Shown: positions 47,161-59,835 of the stretch, piece after piece | Layout of the letters: every line of letters begins with the position of its first letter | Numbering within the stretch: the stretch's first letter is position 1 | The notes under the pieces: generated by a model | Database searches by the model: none | What the model saw: the letters and a program-made list of their open reading frames with translations, nothing else | Told to the model about the DNA's origin: nothing | NCBI GenBank assembly: GCA_905182995.1 | Contig: CAJJDP010000080.1 | Location: 186,001-250,000 of the forward strand | Reading direction: 5' to 3' | Length of the DNA stretch: 64,000 nt | Source of the DNA: Paramecium octaurelia | Taxonomy: Eukaryota; Ciliophora; Oligohymenophorea; Peniculida; Parameciidae | Made by a program: the position numbers and the translations under genes

Positions 47161-48051
47161 ACATTGTCCATCTCCTAAATCAAATCAAAATACAATTATG
47201 CTATAAGTGAAGGTTTCTTATTCCTTTTATTCATAATAATTTGTTAAATTTATACTTATATATATTAAATACGAATTAATTTCTTCAATCTCTTCATTGC
47301 CAGAATCTCTATCATTCCATTCCTACTTCAAATCTAATACCTGATTGCATTTATATGGTGTATCCTTTAAAAAAGCAATTCGAATCAAATTAAATATGTA
47401 TCTAAAGACTGCAAGTTAAATTTCGATCAATACACAAGAATAACCTAAAAGACATAGAATAAACTGTTATTTCAATTTGATAAATATTTATGTAACAGAA
47501 AATTATGAATGAAACTAAAAAATTATAAAGAAATTAATAACTTATACTAGATATATCATCATATAAATCAAATTAATCAAATTATAAGAGCTTAAAAATG
47601 TATAGACTATTTTATTCACCTTTATAAACAGAGAATGGGAACATAAAAAAAACATTTATTAGATAATCCTTTCTATCTTTTATATTGTTATATAAATTTA
47701 TTGAGATATAATTTTAATTTAAACCTAATATCTATTTTCAATAATACCCCCCAATAATTTGAACTAAGAGATATTATCGTGAAACTAAATAATTTATTCA
47801 AACTTTAGATTACATAATTAATAACTTTCTTTCATTTTTAAAATATTATATTCTTTAATTTCAATAAAATTTTCAAATCTCTACTCTAAAATACTAAATA
47901 TTTCAACATTAATTACTATTTTTCATGTTACTCTCCTAAAGCTGTAGTTTAATTATAGAGAAAATTAATTATAAAACAAATTATTATTAAATTTATTAAT
48001 TAATATAATAAGATTCGAATGTTAAATAAAAATGTTTAATATAAATATTAA
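47161..48051. other. Intergenic, mostly empty
   Basis: About 890 bp, AT-rich. One doubtful minus-strand frame at 47185-47510 is listed separately; the rest shows nothing. Confidence 0.4.
47185..47510 (-). pseudogene. Possible 3' coding remnant
   Basis: A minus-strand frame without TGA, ending at 47187-47185, contains natural-looking protein: 'FLKDTPYKCNQVLDLKQEWN' then 'DRDSGNEEIEEINSYL', preceded by a hydrophobic stretch. No in-frame start is convincing. It may be the tail of a lost gene upstream of the tandem coiled-coil pair, or chance in a one-stop code. Confidence 0.25.
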
Positions 48052-48938
48052 TCAATATGGTCTTGGTACATTAGTTTATTCTTAGTATCTTTTAGTTTTA
48101 GGTTTAAGTTCAGATGCTTTAAATTCGACTATGCTGCTTGCTTCACTTATAGGCATTAATTGTTATTGCTGTATTATAGATTTGCTTAAATTAACGATGT
48201 AAGAATGAGTCATCTATTTTTCTTCAGGTATTTCCCTTGATTTAATATATTATTTGTTAGAAATATTGTTGGAGAACAATGAGCAATCTTTAAATTGATC
48301 GAAAGTGATGTTGCATTTCTTTCCAAAGGTAGCAAAGGTTAACAAATCAAAATCGAAATTATTGAATTAAACCTTATTGCTTTTCATAAAATTCAGAAGA
48401 CTATTGCAATTTATAATATCGTTGTGATCACTTAGGTTTTAAAATATCTAGAATTTTATGAATGAGAATACCTTGATCATATTGAACTCATCGTTGTTAA
48501 TTATTTACAATTTGCTATCCTTAATTTATTTAATTACTCTTATTTATTGAGAGAGTAGTTTCAGAAGCTGTACTTAAAGATCATTGTTTGTATGATCAAT
48601 AATAGTGTTTGATTTATGAAGTAAAAGTTTCGTTAAGTAATTCTAAGCTTTTTAAATATAACAATTACTTGAAATTATTGTTTACTGATAGTAAATCTAT
48701 CCTTATCACCAATAAACCAGATAAATTCAATAACATCCTTATAATTGATAGGATGGAGATTCTAAACGAAAAAGTTTAACAAAGTATTCTTCGTAATAGT
48801 ATCCTCGTTATTGGACAACAACTCAAAAGATCTATCTAGATTGTCAATGTTATTGGAGTATAAGGTTTATTTGATTGTCTATAGTTTCTGTTCGTAATAG
48901 GAGATCATTTTCAGATAAAGTGCAATTTATTAGTCCAT
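48052..48938 (-). CDS. Degenerate EF-hand-like protein, 286 aa
   Basis: Exons complement(48669-48938, 48052-48642), 26-nt intron, 861 nt. The helical units resemble paired EF hands of calmodulin-like ciliate proteins: 'EFIWFIGDKDRFTISKQQFQ', 'INNDEFNMIKVFSFIKF' and 'GKKCNITFDQFKDCSLF'. The loops lack most of the canonical Ca-binding Asp/Glu positions, so calcium binding is doubtful. The C-terminal 80 residues are polar and disordered. It starts 21 bp after the stop of the next gene upstream on the same strand. Confidence 0.65.
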
Positions 48939-48959
48939 TATTAAATTATATATATAAAT

Positions 48960-49914
48960 TCATATTATCAATTCTTATTATTGCTATTATGAATGTTCTG
49001 TGTCGTTAGACTTGATATCAGAAATGCATTTATCGCTGGATAATGATTGCTCTAATTTATCAAATTTGTTCAATCTCAATCTTAAGCTTAAGATTTTGTC
49101 ACTCAATTTTAATTACTCTTCTTTGGTATCCTAAATCTTTTTTATCAACTCCTATTTCTCTAAAATACAAGTCCTAGTGATTTCTTATATTTGGAATGTC
49201 AACTATTCTATCTTTTTTGTATATTCATCAATTAAAAGAGTTTTCTCCTATAAAATTTCATCTGGAGTCTTTTAAATTATGGCCACAGCATTGGGCTTCT
49301 ATTTGTTTCTTTAAGCCTTGGGCATCTCATTAAAATCAAGATTTGGCTATTTTTACCTGATCTTTTACTCAGTCTTTTTATAGTATTCATCAAAAAGTTA
49401 AATTTTTTTCTTGTATTATTACTTCTAAGCATTCAACTTCAAACTCAACCCTTATTAAACTTCCAATTCAAAATATTATACCTTATTCAAATTATGTAAC
49501 TGTATAGTTTCCTATTTCAATTATTATTTCTTTTCTTTCAATTCTTTTATCTAATCCTCAGTTGGATTCTCCTTCTTACCTTGTCGCACTAATTACAAAC
49601 AATACTCTTTTATCAGATCTTCAACATAATCATTCATCTGGTCGCCTTCCTTTTTGTAAAGTTCAATTTTTTTCTCAACCTATGAATATTCATTTATTTT
49701 CTCCTATAAATAGTCCTATAACATTTTTATTTGCTGTGCTAAATGTATCAACTATTAATACATCTTTTCTGCCCAATGGTTACAAAACCTATTTATTGCT
49801 TTTTTCAGAAATTATGGATTCCAATGATTTCAACTTCGCCGTGTGAAGTCTCTATAAATCTGTTCTACTCGAACCCAATCCTGTAGTCTTATTTGCCTAC
49901 TTCTCACTAGTCAT
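48960..49914 (-). CDS. Coiled-coil protein, 309 aa
   Basis: Exons complement(49789-49914, 48960-49763), 25-nt intron with a GTT donor, total 930 nt. The basic, Ser-rich head ('MTSEKQANKTTGLGSSRTDL') precedes nearly continuous coiled coil ('QDYLQEKINEYSQVEKKIEL', 'QQLKQETIQLHNLNKVQYF', 'EKTLLIDEYTKKIEQLTFQI'). No domain recognised. It forms a same-strand pair with the EF-hand-like gene, with a 21-bp AT-only spacer. Confidence 0.7.
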
Positions 49915-50329
49915 TGATTTTAATTACATTACTTTTTTTAATTTAATTTATAAATAAAATTTACTACTTGAACTAAAACATAATTCTTTATGCGAATTGG
50001 TATTTCTTTATATTAAAATGTCAACTTAATTAATAGTATCATCATTTTAGATTGTATTTTAAGGTACTATTTTCCTCTTTAATCTTGTTTCAAGTAACTT
50101 ATTCTATGTCTAGTACTTGTAGATAAACCTTTAATATATTCTTATTTATATTAAAACCATATTTAGTATATTATATTACATGTAATTGTTGAAAATACTA
50201 TTTGACTTTCTCACTGAAAGTACCTTAATTCATAGTGTCTAATTTTGTATATCTAAAATTTCTTAAAATTCATCTAGTAATTACTTTTTCATTAAATGAG
50301 ATTGATAGTCCTTTTCCTTCTTTTCTAAT
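49915..50329. other. Intergenic
   Basis: About 415 bp upstream of the coiled-coil gene. AT-rich; further degraded MAP-kinase sequence might extend here but I cannot align it by eye. Confidence 0.4.
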
Positions 50330-50480
50330 TCTAGTTTTCGATAAATCATGATATAAAAACTATAAAGATTTATAATTGATTTGATCATATAATTTAAATT
50401 TCTCTCATTATACATTTAGTCTCCACCAAATCTTCAAATGCATTAGAATATTCTGCGTATACAATGCAAAATATTCGAAT
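50330..50480 (-). pseudogene. MAP kinase fragment (decayed paralogue)
   Basis: On the minus strand, 'NAFEDLVETKCIMREI' is encoded by DNA nearly identical to the second exon of the MAP kinase at 18507 ('NAFEDLVDAKRIVREI'). The similarity continues through the following intron ('...tatttatag' in the live gene, '...ctttatag' here) into the 'ttgatcatgag' region. Flanking exons are scrambled, and neither an N-lobe nor a catalytic core can be read. It lies directly downstream of the live Arf-like gene, exactly where the block at 17-19.7 kb places the kinase. Confidence 0.72.
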
Positions 50481-50601
50481 TGACCTACCTCTTAGGCATC
50501 CAGCTATTTTTCATAATATTCTTAAATTTTAATCCTCTTGAGTACTTTAAATCGCTATGAAGTATAGAATTGAATATAAAATTGTTGACATACTAATATA
50601 A

Positions 50602-51144
50602 TCATTTGGAACTATATATTGTAGCTAACCAGCTCAAACCTTCATACAATCCTTCTCCAGTCTTGGCAGAGCAGGGTTGTATATAACATTTTCTTTAATG
50701 ATGTGGAAGCTCCAAAAACTGGCTTAATTCCTCAACGCTAAATTTAGCAATATCTTGCTTATTAGCTAAAACTAATAAGGGAGAGCCTTTAGTTTCCTTT
50801 TCATTAAGAAATCTCATTAGCTCTTCTTTTGCTAGTGGTAATCGTTCCTAATCAGATAAATCAATGATAAAAATGATTGCTGTGTCCTTTACATCCATGT
50901 ATTAATTCCACAATAACCTAATTTTATCTCCACCTCCTATTTCTATGCATGCAAATTGAATATTTTTGTAATATATTGTTTCAGCATTAAATCCGATTGT
51001 AGGGATAGTGGATTTTACCTCTTCATATAATGCTAACCTATAGAGTATAGATGTTTTTCCAACTGCATCTAATCCGATCATTATTACTCTAATCGACTTT
51101 TATGGGAACAAACATGAATATATTTTTTATAACGATCCTCCCAT
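50602..51144 (-). CDS. Arf-like GTPase with degenerate switch II, 180 aa
   Basis: Intronless, 181 codons. 'MGGSLQKIY' gives a myristoylation site. The P-loop '[11 protein letters not shown]', switch I '[10 protein letters not shown]', 'LANKQD' and 'CSAKTG' are all intact. Switch II, normally WDxGGQxxIRxLW, reads '[13 protein letters not shown]': Trp to Ile, Asp to Glu and the catalytic Gln to Gly. GTP binding should persist, but intrinsic hydrolysis is expected to be impaired, as with Gln71 mutants of ARF1 (established for the family; inference here). Its dead paralogue at 17675 has the same unusual context ('IDLGDGDRIR'), so the change predates the duplication. Divergent from the orphan gene at 51454. 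Confidence 0.88.
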
Positions 51145-51453
51145 TATTATTAGTATTATAAATATTCATCAAGCTATCAAGTGGTTGAGATTTATAACAT
51201 TTCCTTGTAGGAAAAATTAGTGATAATATTAAATGCTCATATATACAAAATTCTTTTATTTAAAAAAATTATGGCTATTTAACTAAATCTAAATAAGTAT
51301 GGTTTAGATTTTTTTTAATTAAAAAAATAATAATAAAATTTAACAGAAATGATATTTTTTTGAAGTAGTATTTAATTTTTTTATTAGGATTTTTTTTTAT
51401 TTTAAAAGCCTTGTTAATTCATAATATGATTTATATAAATAATAATAAAAAAA

Positions 51454-52047
51454 ATGTCTAATAACAGATATTAGGATCCATTTGCATAAGATTCCTTCTG
51501 TGAAGATCTATAATACTTTCACTTTGATCCTCTTCCCGATTATTCTTCTCCAATCCTTGAAAGGGGAGAAATTAATTTTTTTGAAAATGAAGATGAAGGC
51601 CCAGACACTGAGAAAATAACGAGTACCTGTGATAAAAAATAATTGATGACAACATCCAAGAAAATAGGAAAAGTCCAACAGATTAAAAAAGTAAAGGAAC
51701 AACCTAGTAGATCATAGTCAGAAAAAAAAAAGGGTGTTTATATGCTTCCTGGAGAGAGCAAAAACATCCCAAAAAACTTCACTAGAGCATTAAAACATTT
51801 TATAGTCTCTCAATTTGATTCTAGTGTATAACAAAACTCAGAAATTAAGAAGTTCTTAGGTACTAAACCAGAGAAGGCTTGCAAACAAACCTTAGAAAAC
51901 TCATTGAAAAATTGTTAACAACTTAAATAAATATCTAAGATGTTCTTTGGAAACATATAATGGGGAAATATCTTTTTGGATGAAAACAAGGTTGAACTAG
52001 AACCATATTTCAGATTCAACTAGATATGGTTTGGGTCAAGAAATTGA
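51454..52047 (+). CDS. Orphan 'KNIPKN' family protein, 197 aa (copy B)
   Basis: Intronless, 198 codons, same length as copy A at 16824-17417. An acidic N-terminus ('FFENEDEGPDTEKITS'), a basic linker ('KKIGKVQQIKKVKEQPS') and the conserved C-terminal half from 'PGESKNIPKNFTRALK' to 'FRFNQIWFGSRN'. No signal peptide, membrane helix or known domain. It is divergent from the Arf-like gene (309 bp between starts). Confidence 0.82.
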
Positions 52048-53205
52048 TTTTTTTATTCTATTCCTATTATTTATACAAATTCTTCAAAAGTTATTGATAA
52101 ATAGTTCTTGAAAGTTCATTAAAGTGATTGAATTTTAATCTTACTATGATTTATTAACATATTGTAATTAATAAGCAAAGCTTCATTAGTAGAATATCTT
52201 TTTTAAACCTTTTTTTTTGGTTTCGAAGCCCATAGAATCAATGAACTCCTCCAAAATTTACCTAAGTCTAATAATCATCTGTCTTTCTTCATATTTTAAG
52301 AGTCTCTATTGTGATATTCAAAGTCTCGCGTAACAAATTTTTGAACGAAAAAGTTCATTTATAGAATACATAATAAGTCTATTTGATAAGCAAAGTCAAT
52401 ACGTATAAATAAATTATTAGAATAAGGTTTGGAGTATATTATAATCAGAAAAATCATGAGAAATCACAGTCACGCCTTATAATTTAAGATATATAAGCAT
52501 TTTTTTAATTAATACTATTGTTCAAGAAATATTAATTATAATTAACAGTATAATTTAAAGATAATTATAAAATAATTATAATTTATTCAATTATTAAATC
52601 ATATTTTTTAATATGTAAATATTTTCAAAATCTGAACAACTTAAATTTAAATAAGTATTCGTTATTATGATAATAATTTGTTTGTATATTTTTGAAAATT
52701 TCTTCCTTCCTATTTTACTCAAAAATATTGAACAAATCTTATCTGCTTTAATATTACAGCTGCAACTATTTTATTTTGGCGCTTAATTCTTAAGAATTAA
52801 TAGGATCAAAAGCCTCGAATTATTATGAAAAAATAATATTTTATCATAAGAATTTACTTATTCTTCCTGACAGATATTTAAATCTTATATTTAAAAAAAT
52901 TAATTCTGAATTATATTTTGTATGTTCATATGTTTCAACATTTCTGTATTGCAAGATGGGGATAATTATTTAAATTTTTAAACAAAAATTATTTCCATAA
53001 AGTATTTGTGATCATTAATTACATTTGTATTTATTTTTTTGGATTTTAATTGTAAGGGTCTTCTAAATTCGGCTTTTGATTCAACTTTTATTGGTTAATA
53101 AATAGTCAAAGTTAGTAAAATATCTATCATTTAACTAATCATCTCTAAAAATTATAAAAATAATTCCTTAAATATCTAAAAATTTAGAATAAATAATTTA
53201 CATAG
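52048..53205. other. Intergenic
   Basis: About 1.16 kb, very AT-rich, with TGA frequent in all frames; no gene, RNA or repeat recognised. It marks the outer edge of the inverted paralogous block. Confidence 0.45.
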
Positions 53206-54657
53206 ATGTCTAACCCAAATAAAATCGATTCAATTGTTGCAAACGGATTCTAATATAATTTCTTCAATAAATTAACTTATGAAGAAATGAAATCTGAACT
53301 TTAAAAATTTGTATGTTTCATCGAATATTTATTGTAGATTCAGTCAATTCATGAGTAGTATGAAAATGGAGAAGACTTCTATAAGGCTTACGAGATTTAT
53401 GTGATTGGGAGAGAGAAATTAGTTTGCATTTAAGGTTTTAATGAAGTAAGAACATTCTTAAATATTCTTATTAGGAATAACTTACTGATTTAATCAATCA
53501 TCTTGAAACCAATGAAAAAATGATCAAATTTCGTGATTTCTATAGGGACTGTAAGTATTTTGGTTAGTGAATGTGCTTTAGAATACTTTCCGCCTCGTCC
53601 ATAACAAGTGAAGAACTTTTAAACCCACAAGGAGAGAGAATTAAGAAACAAATAAGAATTGTTAACTCATTAAATTCTTAATAGTTAGACCAATATAGTT
53701 TTTTCGGCTCAAGAAACAAATATTTAATAAATTGAAAATCAATAAATTCTTTCAGATATTCAACTTGTTCCTTCTTGCCAAGAACTTTATAATATAGTAT
53801 TAAATTATGATAATGACTCCAAATTGGACAAGGTATCCTTTAAATAATCTCTAGGCTTATCAAGCAATACAATTAATAGACAGAACCCAACTTTCTGAAG
53901 ATCAGATCATAAAGTTATCTGTAATAGAGAATTCATACGAATTCATGATGAAAAATTTAATAGAACTGGATTCGAGTGGATGGACTTTGGATAAAAAAAG
54001 TCATGGGATTAGTATTTCCTATAAATTCCCACCAAAATCATCAACAGTCTCTTTGCTAATGGAAGCCGAAATCGAAGCTGATTGTGCTAAGCTAATGTCT
54101 TTGATCACAGAAGTGGAATTATTTTCAAAATATGTTCCTTTTTGTAATCATGCAACAACATTAAAAACGTTGTCAAAGACTCAAAAAGTCTGTCTGAGTT
54201 AATTATATTTTCCAGTTATTTCCAATAGAGAGACCATATTTTTAGGGCAAGGAATAGATAGATTAGAGGAGAATGGAACTATTGTGTTCTTATGTAAATC
54301 GGTCGATCAGGATCAATAGTTTTTAGATTACTATAACTTATAGCTTAATAAATCAAAGAATGTAAGATTGCAATTAAATTATTACATTTTTTAAATAACT
54401 CCAATTGATAAAACAAGATGTAAAATTAAGGCTGTCAATAATTCTAATCCATAATTGTCCTTCGTCCCAACATGGCTAGTAGCATTAATTGCAAGAAAAG
54501 TAATTTTAATAATTTTAACTAGTTTGCATTTTAACTCATAGAAAAGATTGTGAAATATACTAAAAATTTTGAGAAATATCCTTGGTACAAGAAAACTTAG
54601 GAAAATCCAGAATTTTATTAATGGTTGTAGAATAAAATTGACAACTATTTTGCTTGA
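53206..54657 (+). CDS. START/SRPBCC-domain protein, 439 aa
   Basis: Exons 53206-53310, 53338-53445, 53475-53550, 53582-53832, 53855-54499 and 54523-54657 (introns 27, 29, 31, 22 and 23 nt; 1320 nt). The N-terminal half is helical with tetratricopeptide-like spacing ('EDFYKAYEIYVIGREKLVC', 'KLDKAYQAIQLIDRTQL'). From about residue 215 a START-type lipid-binding fold follows: 'SSGWTLDKKSHGISISYKF', 'AKLMSLITEVELFSKYVPFC', 'VISNRETIFLGQGIDRLEEN' and a long C-terminal helix ('FQLIEKIVKYTKNFEKYPW'). It would carry or sense a lipid in the cytoplasm. Ligand residues cannot be judged from sequence. Confidence 0.8.
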
Positions 54658-55068
54658 TTATTTAATTCTAAATAAATCTAATAAGCATAATTATAAATGG
54701 GATTCGTATTGTTAATTATAGAATTTAATATGAATCATGCACCAGTCATTTCAGCATATGCTGTCAAATAGCATTTTGGATCACCCGAAGTTATTCCTTA
54801 TATTTAAGCTATCACTTGATCCATACCGAGTAATTCTCCTCTGAATTTGAATCAAATAATTATATTTAAAGGATTACCTAAATATATTGAGTTCATTGTC
54901 GTTGCTAGTAACTTAATGAATTATCTCTGCCAATTGATGAAGCCTACTTGTAATCTTGATTTCTAATTGTAGATAAATTTCGATGAAGGGTATGTATACA
55001 TTTATTCTTTTTATATCTCCATGATCATTCATAGTTATTTAATTAAAATATATAAATATTAAGTTTTA
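54658..55068. other. Intergenic
   Basis: About 410 bp upstream of the AGC kinase. Short protein-like patches occur on both strands but every frame breaks quickly; nothing called. Confidence 0.4.
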
Positions 55069-56195
<1,127 letters not shown>

Positions 56196-56495
56196 GATAG
56201 AGAATATGGCAAAATGATGATGTAACAAATTTAAATAAGTAATAAACAGCTATTACTATTTTAATTAATCATATATTTAAGTGAAGCCATATTCAATTAT
56301 GTGCTTAAATTATACTTTATTAACTAAATTCATATCTTAATATTAGGGACCAAAAAGTGATGGTCTCCTAATTTACCATTACTAAGTTTTGATGAAAACA
56401 TTATTATCAAACTTAGAAACATCCTCAAAAATAATCAAAATACAAACAAATATCAATAGAATCTCAACATATCATATAAAAATATCAAAATTTAA
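56196..56495. other. Intergenic between convergent genes
   Basis: 300 bp, AT-rich; nothing recognised. Confidence 0.4.
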
Positions 56496-57022
56496 TCACT
56501 GCTGTAATTCAAGTGTTACACCTTGTAATGTGTTTTCTAATTATACTACTCTCTGTAATAATAATTGATGCTTTTCTTCCATAATCTATCTTGCCTTGGC
56601 TAGTCTTTAGTATTCCTTAGACAATTTGTACTGTTCCTCGATGAATTAAACATTATCCTCTTTCAATTATTTATATTTTTTGTTCAGGGACTCTCTAAAA
56701 TTGACTTATATTTGATTTAATTCAGACTCTTATGTTGAAAGGATGTTCGACATTTCCAGACGTATTCTGTTAGACTGATCCTGTAATTATGCTATATTCC
56801 TTTTGCTCTCTGTAATATAACTCTAAATTAATATTCGATTACATTTATATGTTTGAAAGGATAATCAAAGGCCTCTAAGAAGTGGATCTAGGAATTCTAA
56901 TTTTGGTGTTCATCTGCATTAAATCCATATCTAAAGTTATGAATAGGTGTTTGAGTTTGGAGAGTAGTAAGTCTAAAATCACTTTAAGCAGAAGATCTCA
57001 ATTAATTTAGTCTATGTTGCAT
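56496..57022 (-). CDS. Small coiled-coil protein, 168 aa
   Basis: Exons complement(56843-57022, 56496-56822), 20-nt intron, 507 nt. The head is Gln/Ser-rich ('MQHRLNQLRSSAQSDFRLTT'); from about residue 62 one continuous coiled coil ('QLQDQSNRIRLEMSNILSTQ', 'YKLSKEYQRLAKARQIMEE') runs to the end. No domain recognised. Its first 36 bases are repeated at 58412-58447 by the assembly duplication; that second start has no gene behind it. Confidence 0.7.
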
Positions 57023-58410
57023 AGTTTTAACTGTTCTAAGGGATTACTAAGTCGGACCTAAAAATAAATCTGAAACAATACTGGGATTGAGATGTTTGTA
57101 ATAAAGCAGTTGCCTTATGTTGATTTCTGAACTCATTAATTTTTATAATGAAATTGATAATAGTTCTATTTGTATTAGCTTTGATTCAGGACTCTAATTA
57201 AACTACGTAATTCACTAGATTCAAGAATCAATGCAACTTTATACCATCCAATGATAACTAGATTGGTAAGAATGTCAATTTAAAAAGTCTAAATCTGGGG
57301 ATATTGGAATTAATAACAATGTATTCAATGTCAGCCTTGGTGTACTTGTTCGAATTACATGGGGTGTAATCAAATCAGTTGTCCTGTTGGTCATGTGGCT
57401 TATTAGAAAACAAAGATTTGTATCCCTTGCCCCAAAGGGTGTAAGGAATGCAGATTAGGTTATGAAATGAACATTAGAAGTTGCTCAGAATGCGATGATG
57501 GATATTAATTGATAGGTAAATTTAATAAATCAGACCCAAGGTAAGATGTGTGTGTAATTGACAGTTTTTCAGATTAGAACATCATAATTGAAGGAAGTAT
57601 ATATGGTCTATAATAATCCATACAGTCAGCCATTAAACAATAAATTTGCAATATGTCAAGAGTTAGACTCAACTACTTCACTGTGTTCAAAATGTCCAGA
57701 CAATTATTTTTTGAATGAATTCAATTAATGTGAGTAATGTCCAACAGGATGTATATGTGCTCAAAGGGGAACATGTCAGTACTGTATGGAGGGATACTAT
57801 TATAGTCCAGTAGCTAATGAGAATACGGCTACAGTTACTGCTGGCTAGAGATTGCAAAGTGGATTTTATCAATATGGTAGAATAATCAATATTATAAATT
57901 ATTAGGAAGTGGCAGTTGTATGAGATGTAGCGATCCAAATGCCATATAATGCACTTCCTCCTTCTCATCCTCATGTGCATAAGGATATTACATGAATACT
58001 GCTTAGACTGAATGCGCGGCTTGCAATCCTGAATGTAGTGCATGCAAAACTTCAGCTGGCAATTGTACAAATTGTTAAAATGGATATTACTTATAGAATT
58101 CAAGTTGTATACTCTGCAGTGGCAACACTCAATAACAGATCATTTGTTTGGGCTGTATTCAAAGTGGATATTGTTAATAATGTGCAGCTAATTTGTATTT
58201 ATCGAAAGGATAATGCTATACTTGTAGCGAAGGTTGTGTGTAATGTACAAATAGCACATGTTAAGTGTGTGATAATGGATATTATTTGAATTCAGGATCT
58301 TGTTAGAGTTGCGATTAAAATGTTCAATATTGCGATGACAACACTGGAACTCCTACTTAATGCATTCAGGGATATTTATTGGTTTCTGATATAAATAATT
58401 CCAATAATCT
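56987..58410. repeat. First copy of a 1424-bp direct duplication flanking an N
   Basis: Bases 56987-58410 recur at 58412-59835, offset 1425, identical wherever compared, separated only by the N at 58411. The first copy runs from the start of the small coiled-coil gene into the middle of exon 4 of the cysteine-rich gene. Confidence 0.95.
57148..58410 (+). CDS. Truncated duplicate print of cysteine-rich gene 2 (5' part)
   Basis: Exons 57148-57265, 57288-57515, 57541-57876 and 57906-58410, identical to the start of the complete gene at 58573-60598 and cut by the N. It almost certainly represents the same locus. In the corrected assembly the promoter and upstream neighbour shown here (the coiled-coil gene at 56496-57022) belong directly upstream of the complete gene. 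Confidence 0.85.
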
Positions 58411-58411
58411 N
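58411..58411. other. Assembly gap (single N)
   Basis: Ambiguous base between the two direct copies; contig join. Confidence 0.95.
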
Positions 58412-59835
58412 AGCAGAAGATCTCAATTAATTTAGTCTATGTTGCATAGTTTTAACTGTTCTAAGGGATTACTAAGTCGGACCTAAAAATAAATCTGAAA
58501 CAATACTGGGATTGAGATGTTTGTAATAAAGCAGTTGCCTTATGTTGATTTCTGAACTCATTAATTTTTATAATGAAATTGATAATAGTTCTATTTGTAT
58601 TAGCTTTGATTCAGGACTCTAATTAAACTACGTAATTCACTAGATTCAAGAATCAATGCAACTTTATACCATCCAATGATAACTAGATTGGTAAGAATGT
58701 CAATTTAAAAAGTCTAAATCTGGGGATATTGGAATTAATAACAATGTATTCAATGTCAGCCTTGGTGTACTTGTTCGAATTACATGGGGTGTAATCAAAT
58801 CAGTTGTCCTGTTGGTCATGTGGCTTATTAGAAAACAAAGATTTGTATCCCTTGCCCCAAAGGGTGTAAGGAATGCAGATTAGGTTATGAAATGAACATT
58901 AGAAGTTGCTCAGAATGCGATGATGGATATTAATTGATAGGTAAATTTAATAAATCAGACCCAAGGTAAGATGTGTGTGTAATTGACAGTTTTTCAGATT
59001 AGAACATCATAATTGAAGGAAGTATATATGGTCTATAATAATCCATACAGTCAGCCATTAAACAATAAATTTGCAATATGTCAAGAGTTAGACTCAACTA
59101 CTTCACTGTGTTCAAAATGTCCAGACAATTATTTTTTGAATGAATTCAATTAATGTGAGTAATGTCCAACAGGATGTATATGTGCTCAAAGGGGAACATG
59201 TCAGTACTGTATGGAGGGATACTATTATAGTCCAGTAGCTAATGAGAATACGGCTACAGTTACTGCTGGCTAGAGATTGCAAAGTGGATTTTATCAATAT
59301 GGTAGAATAATCAATATTATAAATTATTAGGAAGTGGCAGTTGTATGAGATGTAGCGATCCAAATGCCATATAATGCACTTCCTCCTTCTCATCCTCATG
59401 TGCATAAGGATATTACATGAATACTGCTTAGACTGAATGCGCGGCTTGCAATCCTGAATGTAGTGCATGCAAAACTTCAGCTGGCAATTGTACAAATTGT
59501 TAAAATGGATATTACTTATAGAATTCAAGTTGTATACTCTGCAGTGGCAACACTCAATAACAGATCATTTGTTTGGGCTGTATTCAAAGTGGATATTGTT
59601 AATAATGTGCAGCTAATTTGTATTTATCGAAAGGATAATGCTATACTTGTAGCGAAGGTTGTGTGTAATGTACAAATAGCACATGTTAAGTGTGTGATAA
59701 TGGATATTATTTGAATTCAGGATCTTGTTAGAGTTGCGATTAAAATGTTCAATATTGCGATGACAACACTGGAACTCCTACTTAATGCATTCAGGGATAT
59801 TTATTGGTTTCTGATATAAATAATTCCAATAATCT
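58412..59835. repeat. Second copy of the 1424-bp duplication
   Basis: Repeat of 56987-58410 that then reads on into unique sequence, so this is the copy to keep for the gene body. Confidence 0.93.

Noticed and set aside
57687..58103. 138-aa minus-strand open frame (and its twin at 59112-59528)
   Set aside because: Antisense shadow of the Cys-rich exons; the high Cys and Ile/Tyr content mirrors the sense TGT/AAT/TAT codons, and the gene on the plus strand is clear.
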